Shown piece after piece: positions 19,078 to 28,030 of a DNA stretch of 64,000 bases (the stretch's first letter is position 1; each line of letters opens with the position of its first letter). A program made the position numbers and the translations under genes. Under the pieces are notes generated by a model that worked only from the letters and a program-made list of their open reading frames with translations, did not search any database and was not told the DNA's origin. Origin of the DNA: Afipia massiliensis (lineage in GTDB: Bacteria > Pseudomonadota > Alphaproteobacteria > Rhizobiales > Xanthobacteraceae); assembly GCF_014203115.1 (NCBI RefSeq), contig NZ_JACHIJ010000001.1, positions 620,001 through 684,000 of the forward strand, read 5' to 3'.

Positions 19078-20327
19078 TACGAACTGGATACCTGTGCCTG
19101 GGCGCGGCCTTTCCACATTCCGCCACGTCCCTGAAAGTGCTGGACTGCGGAATTGACCGTGAACACCATGTAAGCGATTGCGATTGCGGGGAGCGCGAGC
19201 CCCCAAAGCGCGGACTGCCCATAATATCGCAGGGTGGGCTGGAACGCGAGCGCCATCAGCGCCCATGCCGCCACAGCAAATACCGCAGCAAAACCGTGGC
19301 CGAACAGTGCGATCAGCACCGGCGCCAGATATACGAGGCACATGCCAAGAATGGTTCCGATCAGGATTGCCACCGAATATCGCAGTTGCGCGTAGGCCGA
19401 CCGCGAAATCATATGCCCGACGTTGGCGATGGTATCCGATGCACGAACGCTTTTGACGTCCTGCGAGAAACCGAGCCACACCGAGCCCTGCGTCTTCAGC
19501 CGCGCACCGAGGGCGCAGTCGTCGATCAGTGATCCGCGGATCGCATCAATGCCACCGGCATTTTTCAGCGCATCCCAGCGCGCAAGGATGCAGCCGCCAG
19601 CCGCAGCGGCGGTTGAACGCGATGGATCGCGAACCCAGCCGAACGGGTAAAGCATTCCGAAGAAGAAGATGAACGCCGGTATCAGGTATTTTTCCGCAAA
19701 GCTCTCGCAACGAAGCATCGCCATCACAGACGTCATCGCGAACTTGTCGTTTTGCGCGCGCGCCACCAGCCGCATCAGCACATCGCCGGAGTAAACGATG
19801 TCCGCGTCCGTCAGCAGGACGTAATCTGGCGGCGATGAACGGCCCTCGACCATCGTGAGGCCTTGTTTCACCGCCCACAGTTTGCCCGTCCAGCCGGATG
19901 GCAACGGACGACCCTGCAATACCGTGAGACGATCCGAAGCACCAATTGCGGCGGCGGCATCGCTCGCAATCTGCGAGGTGTCGTCCTGGCTTTGATCGTC
20001 AACCAGGATCATCGACAACACGCCGGGATAAGGCTGGCTCAAAATCGACGTCACACAGGCACCGACGCCCGCAGCCTCGTCCCGCGCCGGCACGACGACA
20101 GCAATCGATGGCCAATCCATGAAGCCGGGCGCTGGCGCGAGGTCATCGAATTTCTGCGTTCGCCAGAAGTCACCCCGGGCCGCGATCAGATAGACCCAGA
20201 TCGCGAGAGCGAGTACGGCAACAACCAATGAGATTTGAGCAGACAATTCAGGCTCACAAGCAGGGTTGAACAGCGGTGGAAGCAAGTCTCCGCCGCAGTC
20301 GATTAGCAGGTTCGCGCCTCCTAGCAC
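19077..20327 (-). CDS. hpnB: Hopanoid-associated glycosyltransferase HpnB
   Basis: A 416-residue GT2-family membrane glycosyltransferase. An N-terminal helix (about residues 30-49) precedes the catalytic domain, with DDQSQDD and the metal-binding LLTDADI; C-terminal helices follow. The acceptor and role of HpnB are not established, although it is widely linked to hpn clusters. The GTG at 20327 is preceded closely by a strong GGAGG, so I prefer it to a later TTG. First gene of hpnB-C-D-E-shc-hpnG. Confidence 0.88.
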   Translation of the reverse strand: MLGGANLLIDCGGDLLPPLFNPACEPELSAQISLVVAVLALAIWVYLIAARGDFWRTQKFDDLAPAPGFMDWPSIAVVVPARDEAAGVGACVTSILSQPYPGVLSMILVDDQSQDDTSQIASDAAAAIGASDRLTVLQGRPLPSGWTGKLWAVKQGLTMVEGRSSPPDYVLLTDADIVYSGDVLMRLVARAQNDKFAMTSVMAMLRCESFAEKYLIPAFIFFFGMLYPFGWVRDPSRSTAAAAGGCILARWDALKNAGGIDAIRGSLIDDCALGARLKTQGSVWLGFSQDVKSVRASDTIANVGHMISRSAYAQLRYSVAILIGTILGMCLVYLAPVLIALFGHGFAAVFAVAAWALMALAFQPTLRYYGQSALWGLALPAIAIAYMVFTVNSAVQHFQGRGGMWKGRAQAQVSSS

Positions 20328-20442
20328 AATCCTCCGCCAAAAGGAAATATCGCTGTTATTTCAGTATTTTATGGCTGTGTTCCGAGCTGATGGATGGCCC
20401 TGAGGGGCGGCTCCACCATGTTCAGGCTGATTCAGGGAACTG

Positions 20443-21630
20443 TCAGACGTTTTGGCCGGCCGCAAAACCCGATGACCACGCCCACTGGAAATTGAAGCCG
20501 CCGAGGTGGCCCGTGACATCGATGACCTCGCCGACAAAGAACAATCCCGGCACGGATTTGGTCTCAAAGGTTTTCGAAGACAGTTCGCCCGTGTCGACAC
20601 CGCCGAGCGTGACTTCCGCTGTCCGGTAACCTTCAGTCCCACGCGGCGTCACTTGCCACCTGTTCACGAGCATCGCGACCGCTTGCAATTGCCGGTCGGA
20701 CAGATCCGCCATGCGCGAAGCTCCGCCGCCCGCCTCTGCGATCATCTGCGCAAGCCGCCCCGGCAGCAGCCGCGCAAGCCCGGTCGCCAATTCCTGGCGC
20801 GGATGATCGCGGCGCATCTCCTTCAGCGCCGCGAGTGCATCGACACCGGGCGCCATATCGATCTGAATATCGTCACCGTCGCACCAATAGGATGAAATTT
20901 GCAGGATCGCCGGACCGCTCAGTCCGCGATGGGTGAACAGCATCGCCTCGTCGAACTGCGTCCCGTCGCATTTCACCACCGCCTCGACGGAAACTCCGGC
21001 GAGGTCTTTTGATCGCGCCAGCAGCGCGTCATCGAATGTCAGCGGGACAAGTCCTGCACGTGGGGGCACAATCTTGAGGCCAAATTGTTCGGCGATTTTG
21101 TAGCCGAAGCCGCTCGATCCCATCTTGGGAATGGATGGGCCTCCGGTGGCGATGACCAGCGAGCGCCCGCGCATCTCTCCACGATCGGTGACGACGACAA
21201 ATCCGCCCTCGCCCTTCGCGACCGACGAAATCTTCGTACCCGGATGCAGCGTTACGCCGGCGGATCCGCACTCATCGAGCAGCATGTCGATGATCTGCTG
21301 CGACGAGTCGTTGCAGAACAGCTGCCCGCGTGTCTTCTCGTGATAGGCAATGCGATGTTTCTCGACCTGCGCGATGAAGTCGTGCTGCGTGTATCCGCTT
21401 AGCGCCGACTTGCAGAAATGCGGATTGCGGGACAGGAAATTCGCAGGCGTGGTGTGCAGGTTGGTGAAATTACAGCGTCCGCCGCCGGAAATGCGAATCT
21501 TCTCGGCCAGACGCTTCGCCTGCTCGATCACAGCCACGCGCTGGCCACGCCCGCCGGCAACACTGGCGCACATCAAACCCGCCGCCCCTCCGCCGAGGAC
21601 GACGACGTCGTAAATCAGCGACTGCTTCAT
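20443..21630 (-). CDS. HI0933/BaiN-family flavoprotein
   Basis: A 395-residue FAD-dependent oxidoreductase of the HI0933-like family: N-terminal GGGAAGLMCA nucleotide-binding motif, the family segment RISGGGRCNFTN, and a C-terminal FAD motif (GLFFVGEVIDVTGHLGG). Physiological substrates of the family are mostly unknown; some members reduce carbon-carbon double bonds in bile acids. It sits 47 bases after hpnP and 115 bases before hpnB on the same strand, so it may be expressed with hopanoid genes, but a role there is only inferred. Confidence 0.86.
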   Translation of the reverse strand: MKQSLIYDVVVLGGGAAGLMCASVAGGRGQRVAVIEQAKRLAEKIRISGGGRCNFTNLHTTPANFLSRNPHFCKSALSGYTQHDFIAQVEKHRIAYHEKTRGQLFCNDSSQQIIDMLLDECGSAGVTLHPGTKISSVAKGEGGFVVVTDRGEMRGRSLVIATGGPSIPKMGSSGFGYKIAEQFGLKIVPPRAGLVPLTFDDALLARSKDLAGVSVEAVVKCDGTQFDEAMLFTHRGLSGPAILQISSYWCDGDDIQIDMAPGVDALAALKEMRRDHPRQELATGLARLLPGRLAQMIAEAGGGASRMADLSDRQLQAVAMLVNRWQVTPRGTEGYRTAEVTLGGVDTGELSSKTFETKSVPGLFFVGEVIDVTGHLGGFNFQWAWSSGFAAGQNV

Positions 21631-21677
21631 AGCAATTCAGGCGATAACGCGTTCGGCGCGACCATCATCGTGTCGCG

Positions 21678-23264
21678 TCATTCAGCGGCGACAGGTATGT
21701 CCCGCAATCTCGTCGAGTAATACGATGCATTCTGCTGCCCGCCCGATGCGTCCCGCGCGAACAATATCAGATGGTGGGCGACCAGACCAACAGTGATGAC
21801 ACGCTCGATGTCGCCGCGCTTGAGAAGCGGCAGCGAGAATTTCCAGAATTCGCGGCGATAATCGCTCTTGATGCCGACCTGCCAGACGATGTTGGCAAAC
21901 ATGGTCAGGCCGCGCTTGATATTGCGCAACGACAACCGTTCCTTGCTGTTGGGCAACTTGATCCGGTTCGGATAGGTATGGATCACCTGATACTCAAAAC
22001 GCGCAAACAGCTTTTCCGGGGTATAGGCCCGGCCCATGCACTCGCGCCACGTGGAAACGACGTGATCGTAGGGAAGCAGGAAATCGACGTTGGAATCGCG
22101 GTCGCTGTCCTCAAGCAGGCGGCCTTCGCGCTTGAGGCGATCCCATAGCGGCGTCTTCGGCAACGCCTGCAACAGATTGATCGTCAGCAACGGAATCTCC
22201 GACTGATCGACAAATTCGAGAATGCCCTCGCCCGCGTCGAGCGAGTCGGTATCCAGCCCGAGGATAATGCCCGACACCACTTCCAGGCCATAGCTGTTCA
22301 GCGTCTGCACACCTTCAAGGATAGGCACCACCATGTTGTGCTGCTTCGACATCGCCTTCAGCGCAGCAGGATCCGGCGTTTCGATGCCGCAGAATACCGT
22401 GGCGAAGTAGGCATCGCGCATCAGCGCCAGGATTTCGGGACGCTTCGCGATGTTCAGCGTGGCTTCGCACGCGAACTGAAGCGCGAAGCCGTTGCGCTTC
22501 TGCCATTCGACAAGATGCGGAAGCAGATCCAGCGCCGCCTTGCGGTTGCCGATGAAATTGTCATCGACGAAGTATACCGAGCCGGTGAGACCGCATTCGA
22601 GCAGCTTGTCGAGTTCTGCCGTAACCTGTGCAGGCGTCTTCAGACGCGGATTGCGCCCATAAAGTCCGGGGATGTCGCAGAACTCGCACTGATAGGGACA
22701 CCCGCTGGAAAACTGGATGCTGCCGAGAAAATAACGCTCGAGCGGAATCAGCTCATACGCCGGAATCGGAAATTCCGACATCTCGCGGCGTTCCTGCGTT
22801 GTGAGAACGACCTGCTTGCCCGGCCGCGACGTATCGCGCCCCAGACGCCGAAACAGTTCTTCGGTAGCGTCGCCGAGTTCGCCCACATGAAGATAGTCGA
22901 AATCCGGGTAATTCTCCGGACATGCACTGACCGACGGGCCTCCGAGCGCCACGGCAAGATTATGCTCATGAGCGCGGCGGCAGATGTCGTTGATTTGCGG
23001 ACGCTGGATATGCATTCCGCTAACGAAAACAGCGTCGGCCCAGTCGAAATCCTCGTCCGTCGCGACTATCATGTTCTCGTCGAGAAAGCGCACCTCCCAG
23101 CCCTTGGGCAAGGAAGCGGCGATCAGCAGCAGCCCCTGAGGGGGCATGAACGCCTGAACGCCGTCGGTCAGGGGGTAAGCGTATTCAAAGGTGCCAAATG
23201 AAGGGGAATATCGGGGAAAAACGCAAAGGATGCGACGAATGGAAGGACTTACGACGTCTCTCAT
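21678..23264 (-). CDS. hpnP: Hopanoid C-2 methylase HpnP (B12-binding radical SAM)
   Basis: A 528-residue enzyme: an N-terminal cobalamin-binding domain (about residues 10-145, with GPSVSACPENYP and LHVGELGDAT) and a radical SAM core whose cluster cysteines are C189, C193 and C196 (CPYQCEFC). HpnP adds a methyl group at C-2 of hopanoids. I distinguish it from the shorter HpnJ by length and by the N-terminal FPRYSPSFGTFEYAYPL segment as I recall it from HpnP. The ATG at 23264 follows AGGGGG; a TTG at 23282 is less likely. It stands alone upstream and has a candidate EcfG promoter. Confidence 0.85.
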   Translation of the reverse strand: MRDVVSPSIRRILCVFPRYSPSFGTFEYAYPLTDGVQAFMPPQGLLLIAASLPKGWEVRFLDENMIVATDEDFDWADAVFVSGMHIQRPQINDICRRAHEHNLAVALGGPSVSACPENYPDFDYLHVGELGDATEELFRRLGRDTSRPGKQVVLTTQERREMSEFPIPAYELIPLERYFLGSIQFSSGCPYQCEFCDIPGLYGRNPRLKTPAQVTAELDKLLECGLTGSVYFVDDNFIGNRKAALDLLPHLVEWQKRNGFALQFACEATLNIAKRPEILALMRDAYFATVFCGIETPDPAALKAMSKQHNMVVPILEGVQTLNSYGLEVVSGIILGLDTDSLDAGEGILEFVDQSEIPLLTINLLQALPKTPLWDRLKREGRLLEDSDRDSNVDFLLPYDHVVSTWRECMGRAYTPEKLFARFEYQVIHTYPNRIKLPNSKERLSLRNIKRGLTMFANIVWQVGIKSDYRREFWKFSLPLLKRGDIERVITVGLVAHHLILFARDASGGQQNASYYSTRLRDIPVAAE

Positions 23265-23403
23265 CAGGCCCCCTGCTCTCAAGATGTGCAGTTGCGCTAA
23301 GAACGAGCCACAATTCCGGTGAGATTAGGGCGCTTCCGAGGAGGCAGCCCCACACTCAGCGCAACCTTACTCAGATAAGCAAGCCGCAGACCATTCCAAT
23401 AAC

Positions 23404-23428
23404 AACCGCCATTCAAAGGCTTGGTTCC
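23404..23428 (-). promoter_or_regulatory. Candidate EcfG (general stress sigma) promoter of hpnP
   Basis: Read on the minus strand, GGAAC (23428-23424) is followed after 16 bases by GGTTGTT (23407-23401). The alphaproteobacterial EcfG consensus is GGAAC-N16/17-CGTT, so the -35 is perfect and the -10 lacks only the first base. Transcription would start near 23397, leaving a leader of about 130 bases before the hpnP ATG. EcfG control of hpnP is established in Rhodopseudomonas palustris TIE-1; its extension here is inference. Confidence 0.5.
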
Positions 23429-23501
23429 ACGGGTTCCAATCCCAGTTGAGGCTGCTATCGTCCTCCGCACAAAAAGACACAAGCCCTGCGGAGGAATGCC
23501 C

Positions 23502-24500
23502 ATGACACAATCCAATCGCCAGATCCTGCTGGTCGAGAAACCCACCGGCAAGCTGCTGCCGCAGAATTTCAAGATGGCCGAAGCCGCCATCCCCGAGCCG
23601 AAGGACGGCGAGGTGCTAGTGCGCGTGCGCTACATCTCGCTCGACGCCGCGAACCGCGCCTGGATGCACGGCGCGACTTATCGCGCAGCGGTCGAAGCCA
23701 ACACGGTCATGGCTGGCGGCGGGGTTGCCGAGGTGGTGTCGTCGAATGCGCCCGGCTTCGCACCCGGCGACCTCGTGTTCGGCGATACCGGATGGCAAGA
23801 ATACGCTGCGGTGAAAGCGAAGACTCTCGTCAAGGTGCCCCACATGGAGCCAATGACGCATCTGCTCAGCGTGTATGGCATCGCCGGCCTCACGGCTTAT
23901 TTCGGATTGCTTGAAGTCGGAAAGCCGAAATCCGGTGAGACGGTCGTGGTCTCGGCGGCGGCGGGCTCGGTTGGATCAATCGTCGGCCAGATAGCAAAGA
24001 TCAAGGGCTGCCGCGTGGTCGGCATCGCGGGCGGTAAGGACAAGTGCAACTGGCTGGTCTCCGAACTCGGCTTCGATGCCGCGGTCGATTACAAGTCGGA
24101 GCCGGTGTTCAAGGCGCTGAAGGCCGCCGCACCAAACGGCATCGATGTCTATTTCGATAACGTCGGCGGTGACATTCTCGAAGCGTGTCTGCCTCAGATG
24201 AACAATGGCGGCCGCATCGCGTGCTGTGGCGCGGTCTCACAGTATGATGGCGCACCATCGGCGACAGGCCCACGCGGCGTCCCCGGACTGATCGTGGTGA
24301 AGCGCCTCATCGTGCAGGGGTTCATCGTGATGGACTATTACGACCAGCGCGAAAAGGCGATGGCCGATCTGCAGTCGTGGGTGAAATCAGGCAAGCTCAA
24401 GGTGCAGGAAGACATCATCAACGGGCTGGAGAACACCCCCCAGGCGCTGATCGGACTGCTCGCCGGCGAAAACCGCGGCAAGCGCATGGTGAAGGTGTAA
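23502..24500 (+). CDS. Zinc-independent NADP-dependent MDR oxidoreductase
   Basis: A 332-residue medium-chain reductase of the leukotriene-B4-dehydrogenase / CurA type: N-terminal GroES-like domain (VRVRYISLDAANRAWM), cofactor motif AAAGSVGSIVGQIAK, no zinc-ligand cysteines, and the family segment YFDNVGGDILE. It probably reduces alpha,beta-unsaturated carbonyls or quinones with NADPH. The ATG at 23502 is spaced correctly from GGAGG; the ATG six bases earlier is too close. It diverges from hpnP and ends at its own terminator. Confidence 0.88.
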   Translation: MTQSNRQILLVEKPTGKLLPQNFKMAEAAIPEPKDGEVLVRVRYISLDAANRAWMHGATYRAAVEANTVMAGGGVAEVVSSNAPGFAPGDLVFGDTGWQEYAAVKAKTLVKVPHMEPMTHLLSVYGIAGLTAYFGLLEVGKPKSGETVVVSAAAGSVGSIVGQIAKIKGCRVVGIAGGKDKCNWLVSELGFDAAVDYKSEPVFKALKAAAPNGIDVYFDNVGGDILEACLPQMNNGGRIACCGAVSQYDGAPSATGPRGVPGLIVVKRLIVQGFIVMDYYDQREKAMADLQSWVKSGKLKVQEDIINGLENTPQALIGLLAGENRGKRMVKV

Positions 24501-24571
24501 CGGACGCGCCGGTTGATTGCGGCGCGGCTGCTGCAATCTCGTCGGAATAGCGTCCCGACGCCGACACACTA

Positions 24572-24599
24572 CAAATGCCCGGTGAAAGCCGGGCATTTT
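24572..24599 (+). terminator. Terminator after the MDR oxidoreductase
   Basis: Stem AAATGCCCGG / CCGGGCATTT with a six-base loop, followed by TTTTG, 72 bases after the oxidoreductase stop codon. Confidence 0.75.
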
Positions 24600-24686
24600 G
24601 CGTTTTGCCAAAAGTGAAGTTTTCACTTACATAGGGACATCGCGTCCATTGTCGGCGCATCAAACGCTAGAACATGGATACGACCG

Positions 24687-26276
24687 ATGCTGAATACGCC
24701 CCGCTCCCGCCGCGGCATGGTGACCTCGCCCCATCATCTCGCCTCTGAGGCCGGGTTGCGCGTGCTGCGCGAGGGCGGCAACGCCATCGAGGCAACTCTG
24801 GCCATGGCCGCCAGCCTGCCGGTGGTCTATCCGCATATGAACTCGATCGGCGGCGACGGGTTCTGGCTGATTTCCGCCGAGGGCAAGCCGCCGATTGCGG
24901 TCGATGGCTGCGGCGCGGCCGCCATGGCAGCTACGCCGGAATTTTACCGCGCCAAGAGTCTCTCCGCGATTCCGCCGCGCGGTCCCCTCGCCGCAAATAC
25001 CGTCGCCGGCACGCTATCCGGCTGGGCCGAGGTGATCGCGATCAACAAAGAAATGGGCGGCAAGCTTCCGCTGTCGCGTCTGGTGGAAGATGCGGTGTGG
25101 TCGGCTGAAAACGGTTTCGCCGTCACGGCGACACAGCAGGAATTGACCGAGACGAAATTCGCCGAACTGAAAGACTCGCCGGGCTTCGTCGATACATTTC
25201 TGCTCGGCGGCAAGCTGCCGAAGGAAGGTCAATTGATGAAGCTGCCGGCGCTGGGCGCGACGCTGAAGCGGCTCGGCCAGCATGGACCAATGGATTTCTA
25301 TACGGGCGCACTCGCCAAGGAAATCGCCGCGGATCTGGCGCGGTGCGGATCGCCGGTGGCACTCGCCGACCTCGCCGCGCAGAAGGCGCAGCGCCGTCAA
25401 GCGCTCTCCGTCGCCGTCAAGGACGCGACGCTGTATAATTTCCCGCCGCCGACGCAGGGTCTCGCCTCGCTGATGATCCTGGCGATCTTCGAACGGCTTG
25501 GGGTGAAGGAGGCCGAGACCTTCGAATATCTTCACGGCATCGTCGAAGCCACCAAGCAGGCGTTTCTGGTGCGCGATCGCATCGTCGGTGATCCGGCTCA
25601 TATGATTGAAGGAGCCGAGCACTATCTGACCTCCAAGGCGCTGGACGGCCTGGCCGCCAACGTCAACCGCAAGCGTGCGCTGCCTTGGCCGGTGCCGGCC
25701 AATCCCGGCGACACGGTCTGGCTCGGCGCCATCGACAGCAACGGCATCGCCGTCTCCTTCATCCAGAGCATCTACTTCGAATTCGGTTCAGGCTGCGTGC
25801 TGGAGAACTCCGGAATCGTCTGGCAAAATCGCGGATCAAGCTTCCTGCTCGACGGCGATGGCCCCCGCGCACTGCGCCCCGGCCGCAAGCCGTTCCATAC
25901 TCTCAATCCGGCGATGGCGCTGTTCAACGATGGCCGCCGCATGGTCTATGGCAACATGGGCGGCGAAGGCCAGCCGCAGAGCCAGTCCGCCGTGTTCAGC
26001 CGCTACGTCATGTACGGTCAGGGCCTGCAGGCCGCTGTCACTGCACCGCGCTGGCTGCTCGGCAAGACCTGGGGCGATGCCACGGTGACGCTGAAGCTGG
26101 AGAACCGCTTCGATCCAGCCGTTGTGCAGGCCATGCGCGACGTTGGCCACGACATCGAGATCCTGCCGGATTTCACGTCGACCATGGGCCACGCCGGCGC
26201 TGTGGTGCGTCACGCCGACGGCATGTTCGAGGGCGCTACCGACCCGCGCAGCGACGGCGCGGCGATGGGATTTTGA
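24687..26276 (+). CDS. Gamma-glutamyltransferase family protein (atypical nucleophile context)
   Basis: A 529-residue Ntn-hydrolase homologue of gamma-glutamyltranspeptidase. T343 in GDTVWLGAID aligns with the autoprocessing nucleophile (E. coli T391), but the usual Thr-Thr-His becomes Thr-Val-Trp. The downstream GSGCVLENSGIVWQNRG segment is conserved. There is no signal peptide, so it is probably cytoplasmic, unlike periplasmic GGT. Members without the TTH motif include acylases and hydrolases of unknown substrate. Monocistronic, converging on the aldolase gene. Confidence 0.83.
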   Translation: MLNTPRSRRGMVTSPHHLASEAGLRVLREGGNAIEATLAMAASLPVVYPHMNSIGGDGFWLISAEGKPPIAVDGCGAAAMAATPEFYRAKSLSAIPPRGPLAANTVAGTLSGWAEVIAINKEMGGKLPLSRLVEDAVWSAENGFAVTATQQELTETKFAELKDSPGFVDTFLLGGKLPKEGQLMKLPALGATLKRLGQHGPMDFYTGALAKEIAADLARCGSPVALADLAAQKAQRRQALSVAVKDATLYNFPPPTQGLASLMILAIFERLGVKEAETFEYLHGIVEATKQAFLVRDRIVGDPAHMIEGAEHYLTSKALDGLAANVNRKRALPWPVPANPGDTVWLGAIDSNGIAVSFIQSIYFEFGSGCVLENSGIVWQNRGSSFLLDGDGPRALRPGRKPFHTLNPAMALFNDGRRMVYGNMGGEGQPQSQSAVFSRYVMYGQGLQAAVTAPRWLLGKTWGDATVTLKLENRFDPAVVQAMRDVGHDIEILPDFTSTMGHAGAVVRHADGMFEGATDPRSDGAAMGF

Positions 26277-26355
26277 GAGTCGCGACAGAGTCGTAGGGGG
26301 TGCTCTTCATCTTCACGCGCAACGTGATCTGAATTTCAGCTTTCGTTTCACGCCA

Positions 26356-26377
26356 GGTTACGGCTACGGCCGTAACC
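26356..26377. terminator. Hairpin between convergent genes
   Basis: GGTTACGG and CCGTAACC form an eight-base stem with loop CTACGG, midway between the converging gamma-glutamyltransferase homologue and aldolase. There is no T-tract on either side, so terminator function is weakly supported. Confidence 0.3.
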
Positions 26378-26418
26378 ACTTCGCCAGACTCGACTTTTCG
26401 GCATTGGCCGGAAATGGA

Positions 26419-27078
26419 TTACCGTCGCCGCAGGTGCTTCATCGCGTCGATGCAGCGGCCGGTGATAACTTCCCAATTCGCGGCCTTGATGTCCGACGCC
26501 GGACACAGCCACGATCCTCCCGCCGCAATCACGTTCGGCTCTGCCAGCCAGGTCGCCACGTTCGATCCATCAATGCCACCGGTCGGACAGAAGCGCATTT
26601 TCGGAAATGGCCCCGCAAGCGCGCGCAGCATCGGAATGCCGCCAGCCTGCTCGGCGGGGAAAAACTTCAGCAGATTGAATCCCTTCGCTTGCGCTTGCAT
26701 GATTTCGGATGCGGTCACAACGCCGGGCAGCAAAGGCAGCGCGCTGTCTGCCGCCGCATCAAGCAGTTCCGGGGTGGCGCCAGGGCTGACCGCGAACCGC
26801 GCGCCTAGTTCGTGCGCACGGCGAAGGTCGTCCGCGTTGAGCACGGTGCCGATCCCGACAATGGCCTCCGGAACCTCGGCAATGATCGCCTTGGCGGCGG
26901 CCGCCGCAGCCTCCGTGCGGAAAGTGACTTCCAAAACCTTCACACCACCCGCCACAAGGGCGCGGGCGAGCGGCACGCCATCCTCGACGCGGTCGATGGT
27001 CAGCACAGGAACAATCCGCGCCGGGATCAGGATTGGCTCCAGCGCGGCCTGTCGCGCAGAGGCCGATAGACCGGTCAT
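26419..27078 (-). CDS. KDPG/KDPGal-type aldolase
   Basis: A 219-residue class I aldolase of the Eda/DgoA family. The Schiff-base lysine is K138 (LLKFFPAE), with E50 and R54 (LEVTFRTE) as catalytic helpers. It cleaves 2-keto-3-deoxy-6-phospho-gluconate or -galactonate to pyruvate and glyceraldehyde 3-phosphate. It overlaps the upstream kinase by four bases, giving a kinase-aldolase pair at the end of the transport operon. The sugar stereochemistry cannot be read from the sequence. Confidence 0.9.
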   Translation of the reverse strand: MTGLSASARQAALEPILIPARIVPVLTIDRVEDGVPLARALVAGGVKVLEVTFRTEAAAAAAKAIIAEVPEAIVGIGTVLNADDLRRAHELGARFAVSPGATPELLDAAADSALPLLPGVVTASEIMQAQAKGFNLLKFFPAEQAGGIPMLRALAGPFPKMRFCPTGGIDGSNVATWLAEPNVIAAGGSWLCPASDIKAANWEVITGRCIDAMKHLRRR

Positions 27079-28013
27079 AATGGTCGCTCCGTGCCGATCA
27101 CATTAAATATCCTGTCCGACGGCATTTCGGTGCGTGGTATGATCGCGCCACGATGGCCGACCACTACACCCGCCAGACGATGCCCTGCCTTCGCCGCCTC
27201 GACCGGCGTTAGCCCCCTCAGCCGGGCGGCGAGATAGGCCGCCGAAAAACTGTCGCCCGCCGCCGTGGTATCCACCACCCTGCTGACCGGTTCCGCCTTC
27301 ACGGTATCCTCCACGCCATCATGCCTGACAACGCTGCCAGGGGTGGCAAGTTTCAGCACGACCTCGCGGGCGGCCATGCGGTCGATCAGTTCGCCGTGCA
27401 TGCGTGCTCCGAATAACGGAGTGAGGTCATCGACAGACGCCAGCACGATGTCGGCGACGGCTAGCATGTCGCGATAGACCTGACGCGCGGTATCCAGCAC
27501 CGGCCAGCCCTGCGAACGAAAGTTGGTGTCAAACGCCACGCGGGTTGAGCCCTTGCGCGCCCGTCGCAGCGCATCGATCAACCGCTGGCGACCGTCAGCG
27601 CTGTAGAGTGACAGTGTGACGCCTGAGAGGTAAATCATGTCGTAGCCCGCCAATGCTGCGAGCATCGCTTCGGTTTCCGGCAGATCGAGTAGCATGCGTG
27701 CTGCGGCGTTTTCGCGCCAGTAATAGAACGACCGCTCACCAGCCTCGCTGGTCCGGATCGCATAGAGACCCGGCAGCTTGCCGCTCACACGCGACACGTG
27801 CACCGTACCGATGCCCTCGCCCTTCCAGGCCTCAACCATCTCGTCACTGAGCGGATCATCGCCGAGCGCGGTGATATAGTCCGCTTTCACCCCAAGGCGC
27901 GCGAGATAGACTGCGGTATTCAGCGTATCGCCGCCATAGCCGCGCGTGAGCTGATCACCAGCGCCCTGCGACAGCTCGATCATGCATTCGCCAATGCAGG
28001 CGACTGTCGTCAT
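27075..28013 (-). CDS. PfkB-family sugar kinase (2-keto-3-deoxygluconate kinase-like)
   Basis: A 312-residue ribokinase-fold kinase with the C-terminal PfkB signature DTTAAGDSFSAAYLA (catalytic Asp in AGDS) and an N-terminal GGDTLNTAVYLARLG substrate segment. With the aldolase it would phosphorylate a 2-keto-3-deoxy sugar acid before cleavage. KDG kinase is the best guess; KDGal kinase is possible. Confidence 0.87.
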   Translation of the reverse strand: MTTVACIGECMIELSQGAGDQLTRGYGGDTLNTAVYLARLGVKADYITALGDDPLSDEMVEAWKGEGIGTVHVSRVSGKLPGLYAIRTSEAGERSFYYWRENAAARMLLDLPETEAMLAALAGYDMIYLSGVTLSLYSADGRQRLIDALRRARKGSTRVAFDTNFRSQGWPVLDTARQVYRDMLAVADIVLASVDDLTPLFGARMHGELIDRMAAREVVLKLATPGSVVRHDGVEDTVKAEPVSRVVDTTAAGDSFSAAYLAARLRGLTPVEAAKAGHRLAGVVVGHRGAIIPRTEMPSDRIFNVIGTERPL

Positions 28014-28030
28014 TGTCTTACCGGGGGTTG

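Noticed and set aside
21678..23264. HpnJ as an alternative name for the radical SAM protein.
   Set aside because: Length and the N-terminal cobalamin domain fit HpnP better, and the gene has its own promoter as hpnP does.
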